From assembly GCA_021106755.1 (NCBI GenBank), contig JAIOTM010000004.1, forward strand, positions 1-7,489: a DNA stretch of 7,489 bases, written 5' to 3'. The position numbers were made by a program, and so were the translations under genes. Under the pieces are notes generated by a model. That model searched no databases. It was not told where the DNA came from and was given only the letters and a program-made list of their open reading frames with translations. Positions 1-6,360 of the stretch are shown here, piece by piece. The DNA comes from Candidatus Cloacimonadota bacterium. Lineage in GTDB: Bacteria; Cloacimonadota; Cloacimonadia; Cloacimonadales; JAIOQZ01. Position 1 is the stretch's first letter, and each line of letters starts with the position of its first letter.

Positions 1-60
1 TGATTCTCATTCTTTTCTGTGATACAATTTTTGCAAGCGTTTTTTAATACTGCTGTTCCA

Positions 61-321
61 TCAGGGTAAATCAAGTTCAATGAATCCTACCCAATGGTCA
101 GCCGGTGTAAACGAGAAGTGTTTGCATGTTGTGACATTGGAATCGTTAAGAGAATCGAGATTGGATGTAATAGTAGTCTCACTAATATCAAAATCAGCAA
201 TCTGCCAGATACTAAATTTTTGAGAAAAAAGCGTGAAAGGACTTAAAAATCTTGAGGAGACATTTAGCCGACGATCAGGTTTGCCGAAATTTTCACGGTC
301 ATAACCAGATAAGAACAGCAA
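61..321 (-). pseudogene. Possible gene remnant or hypothetical ORF (86 codons)
   Basis: This open frame lies directly after the stop of the CapK-like ligase and in the same reading frame, separated only by that TAA (328-330) and two codons. The only start in the frame is a TTG at 319-321 with no Shine-Dalgarno site, and there is no internal Met. Even so, the translation has a protein-like composition (aromatic and Asp rich, with DFDIS at about 43-47 and HWVGF at about 76-80). That suggests it once was coding, for example the C-terminal end of a larger protein whose 5' part was lost when the ligase gene arrived. The residue pattern loosely recalls the C-terminal beta-sandwich of heparinase II/III-like enzymes, but I cannot support that assignment. 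It could equally be a chance open frame or a lost C-terminal extension of the ligase. Confidence 0.25.
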
Positions 322-327
322 TTGGTG

Positions 328-1692
328 TTACTCAGGTTGAAGCGAAGATATAATCCATTTGAATTTTCCTGTTAGTCCCCGCTCAAAACCTTCTACCTGA
401 ACAAAATCAAAAATCACAGCATTACCCATAAGCCTTTGAAGACCTTGCTTAATACCCGCAAGCTCATCGTTTATATCTGCAATATTAACTGGTTCATGTA
501 GAAGATAACGAATAGTTACAGTTGTCTCGGTATTTTGAACAAACTGCATCTCTTTGATATAGTGAAGTCTTTTGAGAGGGTAAGTAACAATCGCGGGGGG
601 AATGAATCCTTTTTCGGGACTATAGAGATATTCTTCCTCGCGACCCTCAACACTATCTATCAGGGGATAAAGAGGTCGTTTGCATTGACTGCAAGTGCGT
701 TCCTTACTTATTTTGGCAACATCACTCATTCGGTAACGGATAAATGGATTTATGGGATTATGCAGATTCGTGCCGATTACAGTTCCATTCTGCGGGTCAG
801 TTTCAACAACTGAATAAAGGGGCAGGCAATGGTAGCTTCGCCTATGCTCGCACCAGGCACCCAGCACAACATGTTCGGCACAACCATAATGCACAATAAT
901 TTTTGCTTCAGGAAAGACTTTCTCTATAAGGTTAAGTTGCCAATCATATACATTTTCAGACGCAAGCATAATCGCTTCGGGCTGAGGAAAAGGTATTTTG
1001 TATTTGTTGATTGTGTGACATAACAAATACAACGCACTGGGATAGGCATGAAAAAACTTGATGTTGCGGTTTCTGATATGAGTGCTATAAGTCTTAACTG
1101 CCTCTGAAGAGAAATCAAGAATATTGTAACGCCAGGAGTTGGGACCGCTTATATGCTGGATATTTCCAGAATCTGTCAATCCCCGAAATTCAGCTTTGAC
1201 TGTTTTCCCTGGTATGAAACCAACTCGTTTCCACTGGTAAAAAATAGCGGCAGATTCTCTTTTTGATTCATCGAAACGATGATAGTACTGTAATGCAAGC
1301 CCCGTAGTGCCGGACGTCGCGTAGCTGGCTCGCTTGAATTTCTTATATTCAGGGCTGAGTATCGTCTTGTAGTTGCTTAGATACGTATTGCGGTCGGTAA
1401 CAGGAAAAATATCTTTCAAACAATCTGGAGAATCAAGTTTGTCGATGTTTACATCTCGCAGAAATGGAGCGTAGTAGAGACATTTAGAAGCATTGTAGAG
1501 CAATTCTTTGAGAAAATTTAACTGAGTTGATTCAATTTCTTCAATCGACCAGGTCTCACTTTCGTTATAAAGTGTGTACCAGCACCAGAATTCCTTGCCA
1601 AGACGCCAGGAATAGGGTGTCTTATGCCATAGTTTATGGTATAATTTTCGTATTGCCGGAAACTGTCTGCTTATCTCTTTCAGAGCCTTCAT
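328..1692 (-). CDS. Phenylacetate-CoA ligase/CapK-family adenylate-forming enzyme
   Basis: Predicted cytoplasmic ligase that activates a carboxylic acid with ATP and probably transfers it to CoA or another thiol. At 454 residues it has the normal length for the PaaK/CapK branch of the ANL superfamily. Visible motifs, in order: the ATP-loop TSGTTG at 126-131, YGCAE at 269-273, IRYRMSD at 318-324, a Cys-x2-Cys at 334/337, the hinge-like VEGR at 348-351, and a C-terminal TGKFK whose Lys443 fits the usual catalytic lysine position. Cys281, His288, Cys334 and Cys337 could hold a structural metal (inference). CapK-like members are common in polysaccharide loci, often without a known substrate, so true phenylacetate activity should not be assumed. 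The ATG start at 1690-1692 has a modest GGA site 8 bases upstream and a promoter just before it. The gene is divergent from trpS. Family assignment is firm; substrate is unknown. Confidence 0.88.
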   Translation of the reverse strand: MKALKEISRQFPAIRKLYHKLWHKTPYSWRLGKEFWCWYTLYNESETWSIEEIESTQLNFLKELLYNASKCLYYAPFLRDVNIDKLDSPDCLKDIFPVTDRNTYLSNYKTILSPEYKKFKRASYATSGTTGLALQYYHRFDESKRESAAIFYQWKRVGFIPGKTVKAEFRGLTDSGNIQHISGPNSWRYNILDFSSEAVKTYSTHIRNRNIKFFHAYPSALYLLCHTINKYKIPFPQPEAIMLASENVYDWQLNLIEKVFPEAKIIVHYGCAEHVVLGAWCEHRRSYHCLPLYSVVETDPQNGTVIGTNLHNPINPFIRYRMSDVAKISKERTCSQCKRPLYPLIDSVEGREEEYLYSPEKGFIPPAIVTYPLKRLHYIKEMQFVQNTETTVTIRYLLHEPVNIADINDELAGIKQGLQRLMGNAVIFDFVQVEGFERGLTGKFKWIISSLQPE

Positions 1693-1711
1693 TTTTTCAT
1701 TCCACTATTGA

Positions 1712-1739
1712 ATTTTACGGAGAATTTCCGTATGGTCAA
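1712..1739 (-). promoter_or_regulatory. Putative sigma70-like promoter of the CapK-like ligase
   Basis: Read on the minus strand there is TTGACC (1734-1739) as a -35 box, a 16-base spacer, and TAAAAT (1712-1717) as a -10 box; each matches consensus at five of six bases. Transcription would begin near 1705, giving a leader of only about a dozen bases before the ATG at 1692. The spacer is occupied by an inverted repeat, listed separately, where a repressor could block the polymerase. Prediction by eye; no transcript data. Confidence 0.45.
1716..1732. promoter_or_regulatory. Inverted repeat, possible operator
   Basis: TACGGA and TCCGTA form six-base arms around a five-base centre. The element sits between the proposed -35 and -10 boxes of the ligase promoter, overlapping the -10 by two bases, a typical position for a repressor operator. 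I do not recognise the regulator, and no regulator gene is present in the window. A short repeat like this can occur by chance. Confidence 0.35.
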
Positions 1740-1939
1740 AGGTCATAACAAAATTCAATTACTGCAAAAAAAATTGAGGATAAGCTTTTGGTCAAATCAA
1801 TTTTCGAGTTTCTGCCCTTAGTGGTAGATATTTATTCTTTTTCATCTGTCACTTCATGCAAGCGTTTGTAATTCACTGAAATATAGAAAATTTTGCTTGA
1901 ACAATATTGCTCGTTTCGCTTTGTGGAATCAAATTGATT

Positions 1940-1945
1940 AAGGAG
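1940..1945 (+). promoter_or_regulatory. Ribosome binding site of trpS
   Basis: AAGGAG, five bases before the ATG at 1951, is a near-perfect Shine-Dalgarno site and fixes the trpS start. I could not identify a convincing plus-strand promoter in 1740-1939, nor any T-box leader motif. Confidence 0.75.
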
Positions 1946-1950
1946 TTCAC

Positions 1951-2943
1951 ATGAAACGAGCACTAACAGGCATCAAGCCAACAGGGATACCACATATTGG
2001 TAACTACTTTGGTGCCATTAAACCCGGACTGGAACTCGCTGAAAATTATCAGGCGTTTTACTTCATTGCCGATTATCACGCTCTTAATCAGATAAAAGAC
2101 AGTAAGCAACTCAAAGATTCAAGCTACCAGGTGGCGGCAGCTTGGCTTGCATGTGGATTAGACCCAAAAAAGACATTAATCTATCGGCAATCCAGTGTCC
2201 CTGAGACTTTCGAGCTTTCAACGATTCTGGCTGCGTTTACACCTAAGGGATTGATGAACCGTGCTCACGCTTACAAGGCTGTTGTCGCCCAAAACGAGGA
2301 AGCCGGAAAGAATACAGACGATGGGGTAAATATGGGTTTATTCACTTACCCAATCCTGATGGCAGCGGATATTCTCCTTTTTGACGCGGATGTTGTTCCG
2401 GTTGGTAAAGATCAGAAGCAACATTTAGAAATGGCGATAGATATTGCCCAGACAATCAATTATACATACCAGAAGGAGTTATTGAAAATTCCTGAGCCAG
2501 TTATCCGCACAGAAACGGAAACAGTAATCGGGCTTGATGGCAGAAAAATGAGCAAGAGTTACAATAACGTGATTCCCCTTTTTCTCCCTGCCGGGCAATT
2601 GCGTAAGCACGTAATGCGGATTGTAACTAACTCACAAACTGTGGAAGAATCCAAAGACCCTGAAACATGCAATATCTTTGCTCTTTACAAGCTTTTTGCG
2701 TCGAAACATGAACAGGAAGCTTTAGCAAAAATGTACCGCGATGGTGGGATGGGATGGGGAGTAGCTAAACAAACTCTGTTTGAAAAAATGGACATAGAAC
2801 TTACTCCTTACCGGAATCACTACGATGAGCTAATGAGCGATAAAGCTCAGATTGATAAGATATTAGATGAAGGTTCAGCCCTCGCCCGGTCTATCGCTGT
2901 CCGTAAAATGGCAAAGTTGAGAAAAGCACTGGGTGTTGGTTGA
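1951..2943 (+). CDS. trpS: Tryptophanyl-tRNA synthetase
   Basis: Class I aminoacyl-tRNA synthetase that charges tRNA-Trp with tryptophan using ATP, in the cytoplasm. The 330-residue length matches the bacterial enzyme (about 330). The N-terminal GIKPTGIPHIGNYFGA stretch (7-22) carries the HIGH-type signature as HIGN (15-18). Asp140 in MAADIL matches the Asp that recognises the indole NH. GKDQKQHLE (152-160) is the conserved GxDQxxHxE segment, and KMSKS is intact at 199-203. His43, which corresponds by my alignment from memory to the indolmycin-contacting His of the Geobacillus enzyme, is kept, so nothing marks this as a resistance-type copy. The C-terminal helical anticodon-binding part runs from about 215 to the end. 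No frameshift or truncation is seen. Its place between polysaccharide-type genes is unusual; it may be the resident housekeeping copy at a locus boundary or a second copy. Confidence 0.96.
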   Translation: MKRALTGIKPTGIPHIGNYFGAIKPGLELAENYQAFYFIADYHALNQIKDSKQLKDSSYQVAAAWLACGLDPKKTLIYRQSSVPETFELSTILAAFTPKGLMNRAHAYKAVVAQNEEAGKNTDDGVNMGLFTYPILMAADILLFDADVVPVGKDQKQHLEMAIDIAQTINYTYQKELLKIPEPVIRTETETVIGLDGRKMSKSYNNVIPLFLPAGQLRKHVMRIVTNSQTVEESKDPETCNIFALYKLFASKHEQEALAKMYRDGGMGWGVAKQTLFEKMDIELTPYRNHYDELMSDKAQIDKILDEGSALARSIAVRKMAKLRKALGVG

Positions 2944-3044
2944 AGAGGTACTGTTTCTTTGTTGTTAATCAGTGTCATATCAAGACTGACTCATCGTAAA
3001 ATGCGTTCTGTCTTATACTCCCATGACAAGGAAGGAGAAACGCA

Positions 3045-3125
3045 ATGCGGCAGGTCATGTATGTTGGTAAACCAATCATCGGGTCTTTTGGGAGTTCTCT
3101 CAGGCATATGTCACCTCTGTCTTGA
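3045..3125 (+). CDS. Short leader ORF (26 codons), possible leader peptide
   Basis: An ATG at 3045 follows an AAGGAAGGAG-type Shine-Dalgarno site (core 3034-3037) at a seven-base spacing, a stronger site than the ligase gene has. It encodes a 26-residue peptide ending in TGA at 3123-3125, with no recognisable domain. A TATACT (3014-3019) just upstream could be a -10 box, but I find no good -35. The frame continues past the TGA, without another stop, into the five-codon ORF at 3156-3173. So this may be a leader peptide for the flippase gene, a small protein, or the decayed remnant of a gene of about 42 codons. Coding status is unproven. Confidence 0.3.
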   Translation: MRQVMYVGKPIIGSFGSSLRHMSPLS

Positions 3126-3155
3126 CGCAACACTGGTTATTCAGGAGAGGTTGTG

Positions 3156-3173
3156 ATGAGGAAACAAGCATGA
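3156..3173 (+). CDS. Five-codon mini-ORF overlapping the flippase start
   Basis: ATG AGG AAA CAA GCA TGA follows an AGGAGAGG site (3143-3150) at a five-base spacing, and its TGA overlaps the ATG of the next gene (ATGA at 3170-3173). If ribosomes use it, termination here would hand them straight to the flippase-deacetylase start by coupling. Alternatively, the AGGAGAGG is a remnant of an older gene start. No protein function is implied for so short a peptide. Confidence 0.2.
   Translation: MRKQA
3158..3161 (+). promoter_or_regulatory. Ribosome binding site deciding the flippase-deacetylase start
   Basis: GAGG, eight bases before the ATG at 3170, favours this start over the in-frame TTG at 3122. 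The TTG would add 16 hydrophilic, uncharacteristic residues and has no suitable Shine-Dalgarno site. Starting at 3170 gives a short basic N-terminus followed by the first membrane helix, which is typical of Wzx proteins. Confidence 0.6.
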
Positions 3174-5473
3174 AAGCATTTATAAAGCGCCATATTTCTT
3201 CCTACAAGCTCAAACAGATTTTTTCGCTCTATGTAGCTACAATGTTTACTATGGTGCTTGGTTTGGGGGTCAGCAAACTCAACACCCATCTACTTACTAC
3301 GCTTGAGTACGGTAGCCTGAAGTATATAGAGAGCGTCTTTATGCTGACAGCTACTTTGTTGTCGTTCGGGCTGTTTCCCACACTTTCGACATTAACACCA
3401 CGTTTCAATAACACGGAGCGAAAAGCCCGTTTCTTCGGGATGAGCCTCGTTTTCTTTTTAATAGTTAGCGGGTTTATCTCTCTCTGTATTTTCGGGTTTG
3501 CGTTTATTCAGCCGCTGATTTTCGAACAGAATCTTCGCTGGCTCTTTGCCGCCTCTGCCATACTGGCTATCGGTATTCCTTCACGGCAGTATATTGAAGG
3601 CATTTTAAGTGGCGACAATCAGATTCACAAGCTGGCTCTTTATAAAATTATGCCCCAGACAATCTACATCCTGGTAGCTCTGGTAATTGCTTATTTATTC
3701 ACCTACAATATTGCTATCGCCTGGTTTTTAAGACTAATAAGCATGATTGTATCTCTATGTGTCATACTAATTACGCTCAAACCTAAGTTCACGGGACTCC
3801 GAAAATACAGTAAACTTATTCTGAGATACAATAAGAAAAAAGGGATTCATGTTTATTTCGGAACCCTGTTTGGAGTGGTCAGTGCACAGCTATCGCCACT
3901 ATTCATCAGCTATTTCACCAGCGATAATACTAATGTGGGATATTTTTCCCTTGCCCGAAACATTGCATTGCCCCTCGCCCTGATTCCAATTACTCTGGGA
4001 CATACTTTTTTTAAAGAGTTTGCCACCAGCAGTAGAATAAAACCCAAAGTTTTATTCGCTTCTCTGATGATTACTCTCAGTACTCTTGTAATATTCCTTT
4101 TCACTATTAAACCATTTATGCTTTGGGTGTTTGGTACAGATTATACTGAGGCGGCGAATATTTCCCGGATTATTGTTGTCGGGACAGTAGCACTTGGTTA
4201 TGGTGATTTCTTCAGACGTTTTCTATGGGCACACGGGCAAGGTAAATCCATCAGAAATGGAGCAATTGTGGCAGGTAGTGTTACATTTCTCGGAAACGTG
4301 TTTGCTATCGCAAAATGGGGTGTTAATGGTGCAGCGTTCACACTGATTGCAGCTAGTACAGCTTATTTGTTGTGCATGATGTTATCCTATTTTATTTATA
4401 TCAGAAGGATTAATAGAAAAACAACTTATGGTTTAGTGTTATCTCTGGATTATGAAATTGAAGGCATCGGAACAGGTTCTTTATCAGATATGGTTACTTT
4501 ACCAACTGGTAAACTATTGGATGTGTTTGACGAAGAAGGAGCCAGACTCACTATCATGGCTGAGATGGGACATTATTGGGCTATGAAACGCTATCCCAAA
4601 CGGTTCGAATCCGATATCGAATTATTTGAAGAGCAACTTAAAGATGCTGTAAAGCGAGGACATGATGTACAATTGCACTTGCACCCTCAATGGTTCAACA
4701 GCACATTTAATGGTACAGAATGGGAATTCGAATACAATCAGAGTATCACAGGAAGCATGACAACGGATTATCCTCTCGCACTTGCCATGCTGAAAAAAGG
4801 GAAGCAGGATCTGGAAAACCTGTTAAAACCTGTAAATCCTGAATACCAGTGCCGTTGCTACCGACAAGGATGGTTTGTTATGCAGCCTTCCCGCAAGATA
4901 CTTACTGCTTTGAAAGAGACCGGATTTGTTCTGGATTCATCTGTCCCCAAAGGTAGTATAAAAGACTCAATTTACGTAAAATTCGATTATAATACAGCAA
5001 CATCCTATTTCCGACCATGGAAACCACAACTTGATGATATCTGTCAACATGAACCACGAGAGACATTTCTGGAATTTCCAATTTTCTCGTTTTTTTCCAG
5101 ACTACCTCTTCATATTAACCCCAACTTTGTTAACAACCGGAAGTTTCAGAAATTATTATCGAAAATATTTGCGGGAAGTTCTCAATCAGTCAAATCAGTC
5201 AAAAGGACAAAAAAAGCATCTGTTTTTCCATTCTATCGCAGATCTTATCAGATTGATTTCACGACGATGTATTCCGACTTATTGTATTCTCAGGTAAATC
5301 GAATTGCCCATCGAAAGTCGGATATTCCTTTTGTACCACTTGTGTTGATTGGACACTCTAAAAAATTCTGCCTGCCATCTCAGATACGTATGTTTATCCA
5401 GAGAGTTAAAAAGCTTAAGAATGTTGATTTCTATACGATGTCTGAAGCCTATGAGAGGTATATAGATGAGTAA
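3170..5473 (+). CDS. Wzx-like polysaccharide flippase fused to a NodB-like polysaccharide deacetylase domain
   Basis: A 767-residue two-part inner-membrane protein. Residues 1 to about 418 look like an O-antigen/polysaccharide flippase of the MATE/MOP superfamily. I count about 12 hydrophobic helices, roughly at 16-36, 52-72, 88-115, 124-142, 162-180, 182-202, 228-248, 262-282, 294-320, 332-348, 364-382 and 388-411. Residues from about 420 form a carbohydrate-esterase-4-type deacetylase domain: SLDYE (Asp427, Glu429), GHDVQLHLHP (His498, His503, His505), YRQGWF (564-569) and GHSKKF (728-733), a motif set typical of the polysaccharide-locus deacetylase subgroup. The join is direct: the last helix ends in a basic YIRRINRK stretch and the deacetylase beta-strand begins a few residues later. 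Twelve helices plus the basic tail suggest the catalytic domain faces the cytoplasm (inference), where it could remove N- or O-acetyl groups from lipid-linked or nucleotide sugars before flipping. The next gene overlaps by eight bases. Domain calls are strong; substrate is unknown. Confidence 0.9.
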   Translation: MKAFIKRHISSYKLKQIFSLYVATMFTMVLGLGVSKLNTHLLTTLEYGSLKYIESVFMLTATLLSFGLFPTLSTLTPRFNNTERKARFFGMSLVFFLIVSGFISLCIFGFAFIQPLIFEQNLRWLFAASAILAIGIPSRQYIEGILSGDNQIHKLALYKIMPQTIYILVALVIAYLFTYNIAIAWFLRLISMIVSLCVILITLKPKFTGLRKYSKLILRYNKKKGIHVYFGTLFGVVSAQLSPLFISYFTSDNTNVGYFSLARNIALPLALIPITLGHTFFKEFATSSRIKPKVLFASLMITLSTLVIFLFTIKPFMLWVFGTDYTEAANISRIIVVGTVALGYGDFFRRFLWAHGQGKSIRNGAIVAGSVTFLGNVFAIAKWGVNGAAFTLIAASTAYLLCMMLSYFIYIRRINRKTTYGLVLSLDYEIEGIGTGSLSDMVTLPTGKLLDVFDEEGARLTIMAEMGHYWAMKRYPKRFESDIELFEEQLKDAVKRGHDVQLHLHPQWFNSTFNGTEWEFEYNQSITGSMTTDYPLALAMLKKGKQDLENLLKPVNPEYQCRCYRQGWFVMQPSRKILTALKETGFVLDSSVPKGSIKDSIYVKFDYNTATSYFRPWKPQLDDICQHEPRETFLEFPIFSFFSRLPLHINPNFVNNRKFQKLLSKIFAGSSQSVKSVKRTKKASVFPFYRRSYQIDFTTMYSDLLYSQVNRIAHRKSDIPFVPLVLIGHSKKFCLPSQIRMFIQRVKKLKNVDFYTMSEAYERYIDE
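5184..5203 (+). repeat. Nine-base tandem duplication inside the deacetylase domain
   Basis: The nine-base unit AATCAGTCA occurs twice in tandem and the periodicity continues for two more bases. It keeps frame and duplicates the tripeptide Ser-Val-Lys in a basic, low-complexity stretch (around residues 674-680). This is probably a surface loop, and the site may vary in copy number among strains. Confidence 0.6.
5453..5458 (+). promoter_or_regulatory. Ribosome binding site of the AAC(3)-like gene
   Basis: GAGAGG lies inside the end of the flippase-deacetylase gene, seven bases before the ATG at 5466. It supports the overlapping start and translational coupling between the two genes. Confidence 0.65.
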
Positions 5474-6332
5474 CACACGCGGTCGCACTGTACAATCAAT
5501 CAAAAAAGCAATGCCATGGTTACATACCGCTTATCGCAAGATAAAATACAAGAAAACAAAAGTAATTCTTGAAGAAATCGTTGATATTCTTATAAATAAG
5601 CTTCAAATTACTTACGGCGATACATTGATAGTACATACTTCTTTAAGTCGATTCCAATTGACCAATGCTCTTCCAGAGGATGTTTACTACGTACTCCAGA
5701 AATGTGTCGGAGCAAAAGGTAATATCCTCATGCCAACTTTTATCCCAGTTAAGCATTTGCTTTCCACTGAGCCGTATTATGCTGGCAATGTTCCGGGGCA
5801 CAATGGATTAATCAACGAATTATTCCGCATGGAACCTTCGGTGCTGTGTAGTACACATCCCTGGAAACCAATTGCGGTATGGGGTGCTGACGCTCAGGAA
5901 CTCATTTCGGAGCACCACCTTTCTGAAAGGGCGTTTGATAAGCATTCTCCGTACTATAAAGCTATGGCTCTTGGGGCAAAAATTATCGGAATCGGAACGT
6001 CATTTCAGTATTTATCGTTTGCTCATGTCATTGAAGATGTTCATCCAGAACTGTTTCCCCCAATCTACACCGAGCCTATAGACAAGATTTGTTACTCTGT
6101 TAACGGAGAAAAAATAGCTGCCCGATTCGGTCATATTCTACCAATTGCCCAGAAGCATCATTCATTTGAAAACATCAGAAAACATATTGATGATAGTTTC
6201 GCCAGAGAGTTTAAATACAGGGAAATTTATTTTTCTATCGCTGATTCAAAAAAACTGTACATGCGTATGCTGGAATTGGCTCAACAGGGCATTACAATTT
6301 ATGGAGACTATAAGAAACAGCAAGGTCTTTGA
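5466..6332 (+). CDS. AAC(3)-family (antibiotic_NAT) acyltransferase, probably acting on a glycan amino sugar
   Basis: Predicted cytoplasmic acyl-CoA-dependent N-acyltransferase of the aminoglycoside 3-N-acetyltransferase fold; 288 residues is usual for the family (about 260-290). Family landmarks: GDTLIVHTSLSRF (51-63), GNILMPTF (85-92), PGHNGLINELF (110-120), STHPWKPIAVWG (129-140, the usual S-x-HP segment), SPYYKAMALGAKIIGIG (161-177), then a His-x2-Glu pair (His187/Glu190) matching the conserved LHLAE-type active-site motif. The 5' end overlaps the flippase-deacetylase gene by eight bases (ATGAGTAA), so the two are very likely co-translated. Family members inside polysaccharide loci are generally thought to acylate sugars rather than confer drug resistance. 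Here an acyltransferase coupled to a deacetylase suggests swapping one acyl group for another (inference). The basic N-terminal 30 residues could help membrane association. Acyl donor and acceptor are unknown. Confidence 0.86.
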   Translation: MSNTRGRTVQSIKKAMPWLHTAYRKIKYKKTKVILEEIVDILINKLQITYGDTLIVHTSLSRFQLTNALPEDVYYVLQKCVGAKGNILMPTFIPVKHLLSTEPYYAGNVPGHNGLINELFRMEPSVLCSTHPWKPIAVWGADAQELISEHHLSERAFDKHSPYYKAMALGAKIIGIGTSFQYLSFAHVIEDVHPELFPPIYTEPIDKICYSVNGEKIAARFGHILPIAQKHHSFENIRKHIDDSFAREFKYREIYFSIADSKKLYMRMLELAQQGITIYGDYKKQQGL

Positions 6333-6360
6333 AAAATCATCCATCGAATAATCTGATAAC

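Noticed and set aside
535..813. 92-codon plus-strand ORF inside the CapK-like ligase gene
   Set aside because: It is antisense to conserved ligase motifs and has no recognisable features; a shadow of the real gene.
32..1867. Shared TGCAAGCGTTT at 32-42 and 1857-1867 as flanking direct repeats of an inserted ligase gene
   Set aside because: Several 11-base matches are expected by chance in a window of this size, and the flanking bases do not extend the match convincingly.
1740..1939. T-box leader, tryptophan attenuator or ops/JUMPstart element upstream of trpS
   Set aside because: I found no T-box core sequence, no Trp-rich leader peptide and no terminator hairpin. GTGGTAG near 1821 resembles the ops core only loosely.
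2965..2995. Terminator after trpS (TCAGT...ACTGA)
   Set aside because: The arms are only five bases with a loop of about ten, low in G+C, and no T-tract follows.
2959..3156. 65-codon plus-strand ORF between trpS and the flippase gene
   Set aside because: It starts with TTG, lacks a ribosome site, has a Cys-rich and Leu-rich composition unlike a real protein, and overlaps the better-supported 26-codon ORF in another frame.
5466..6332. Aminoglycoside resistance gene
   Set aside because: The AAC(3) fold is clear, but coupling to a flippase-deacetylase gene points to glycan acylation, and nothing in the sequence specifically indicates drug modification.
6333..6360. Bidirectional terminator between the convergent acyltransferase and FabH-like genes
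   Set aside because: The 28-base gap has no inverted repeat of useful length and no T-tract.
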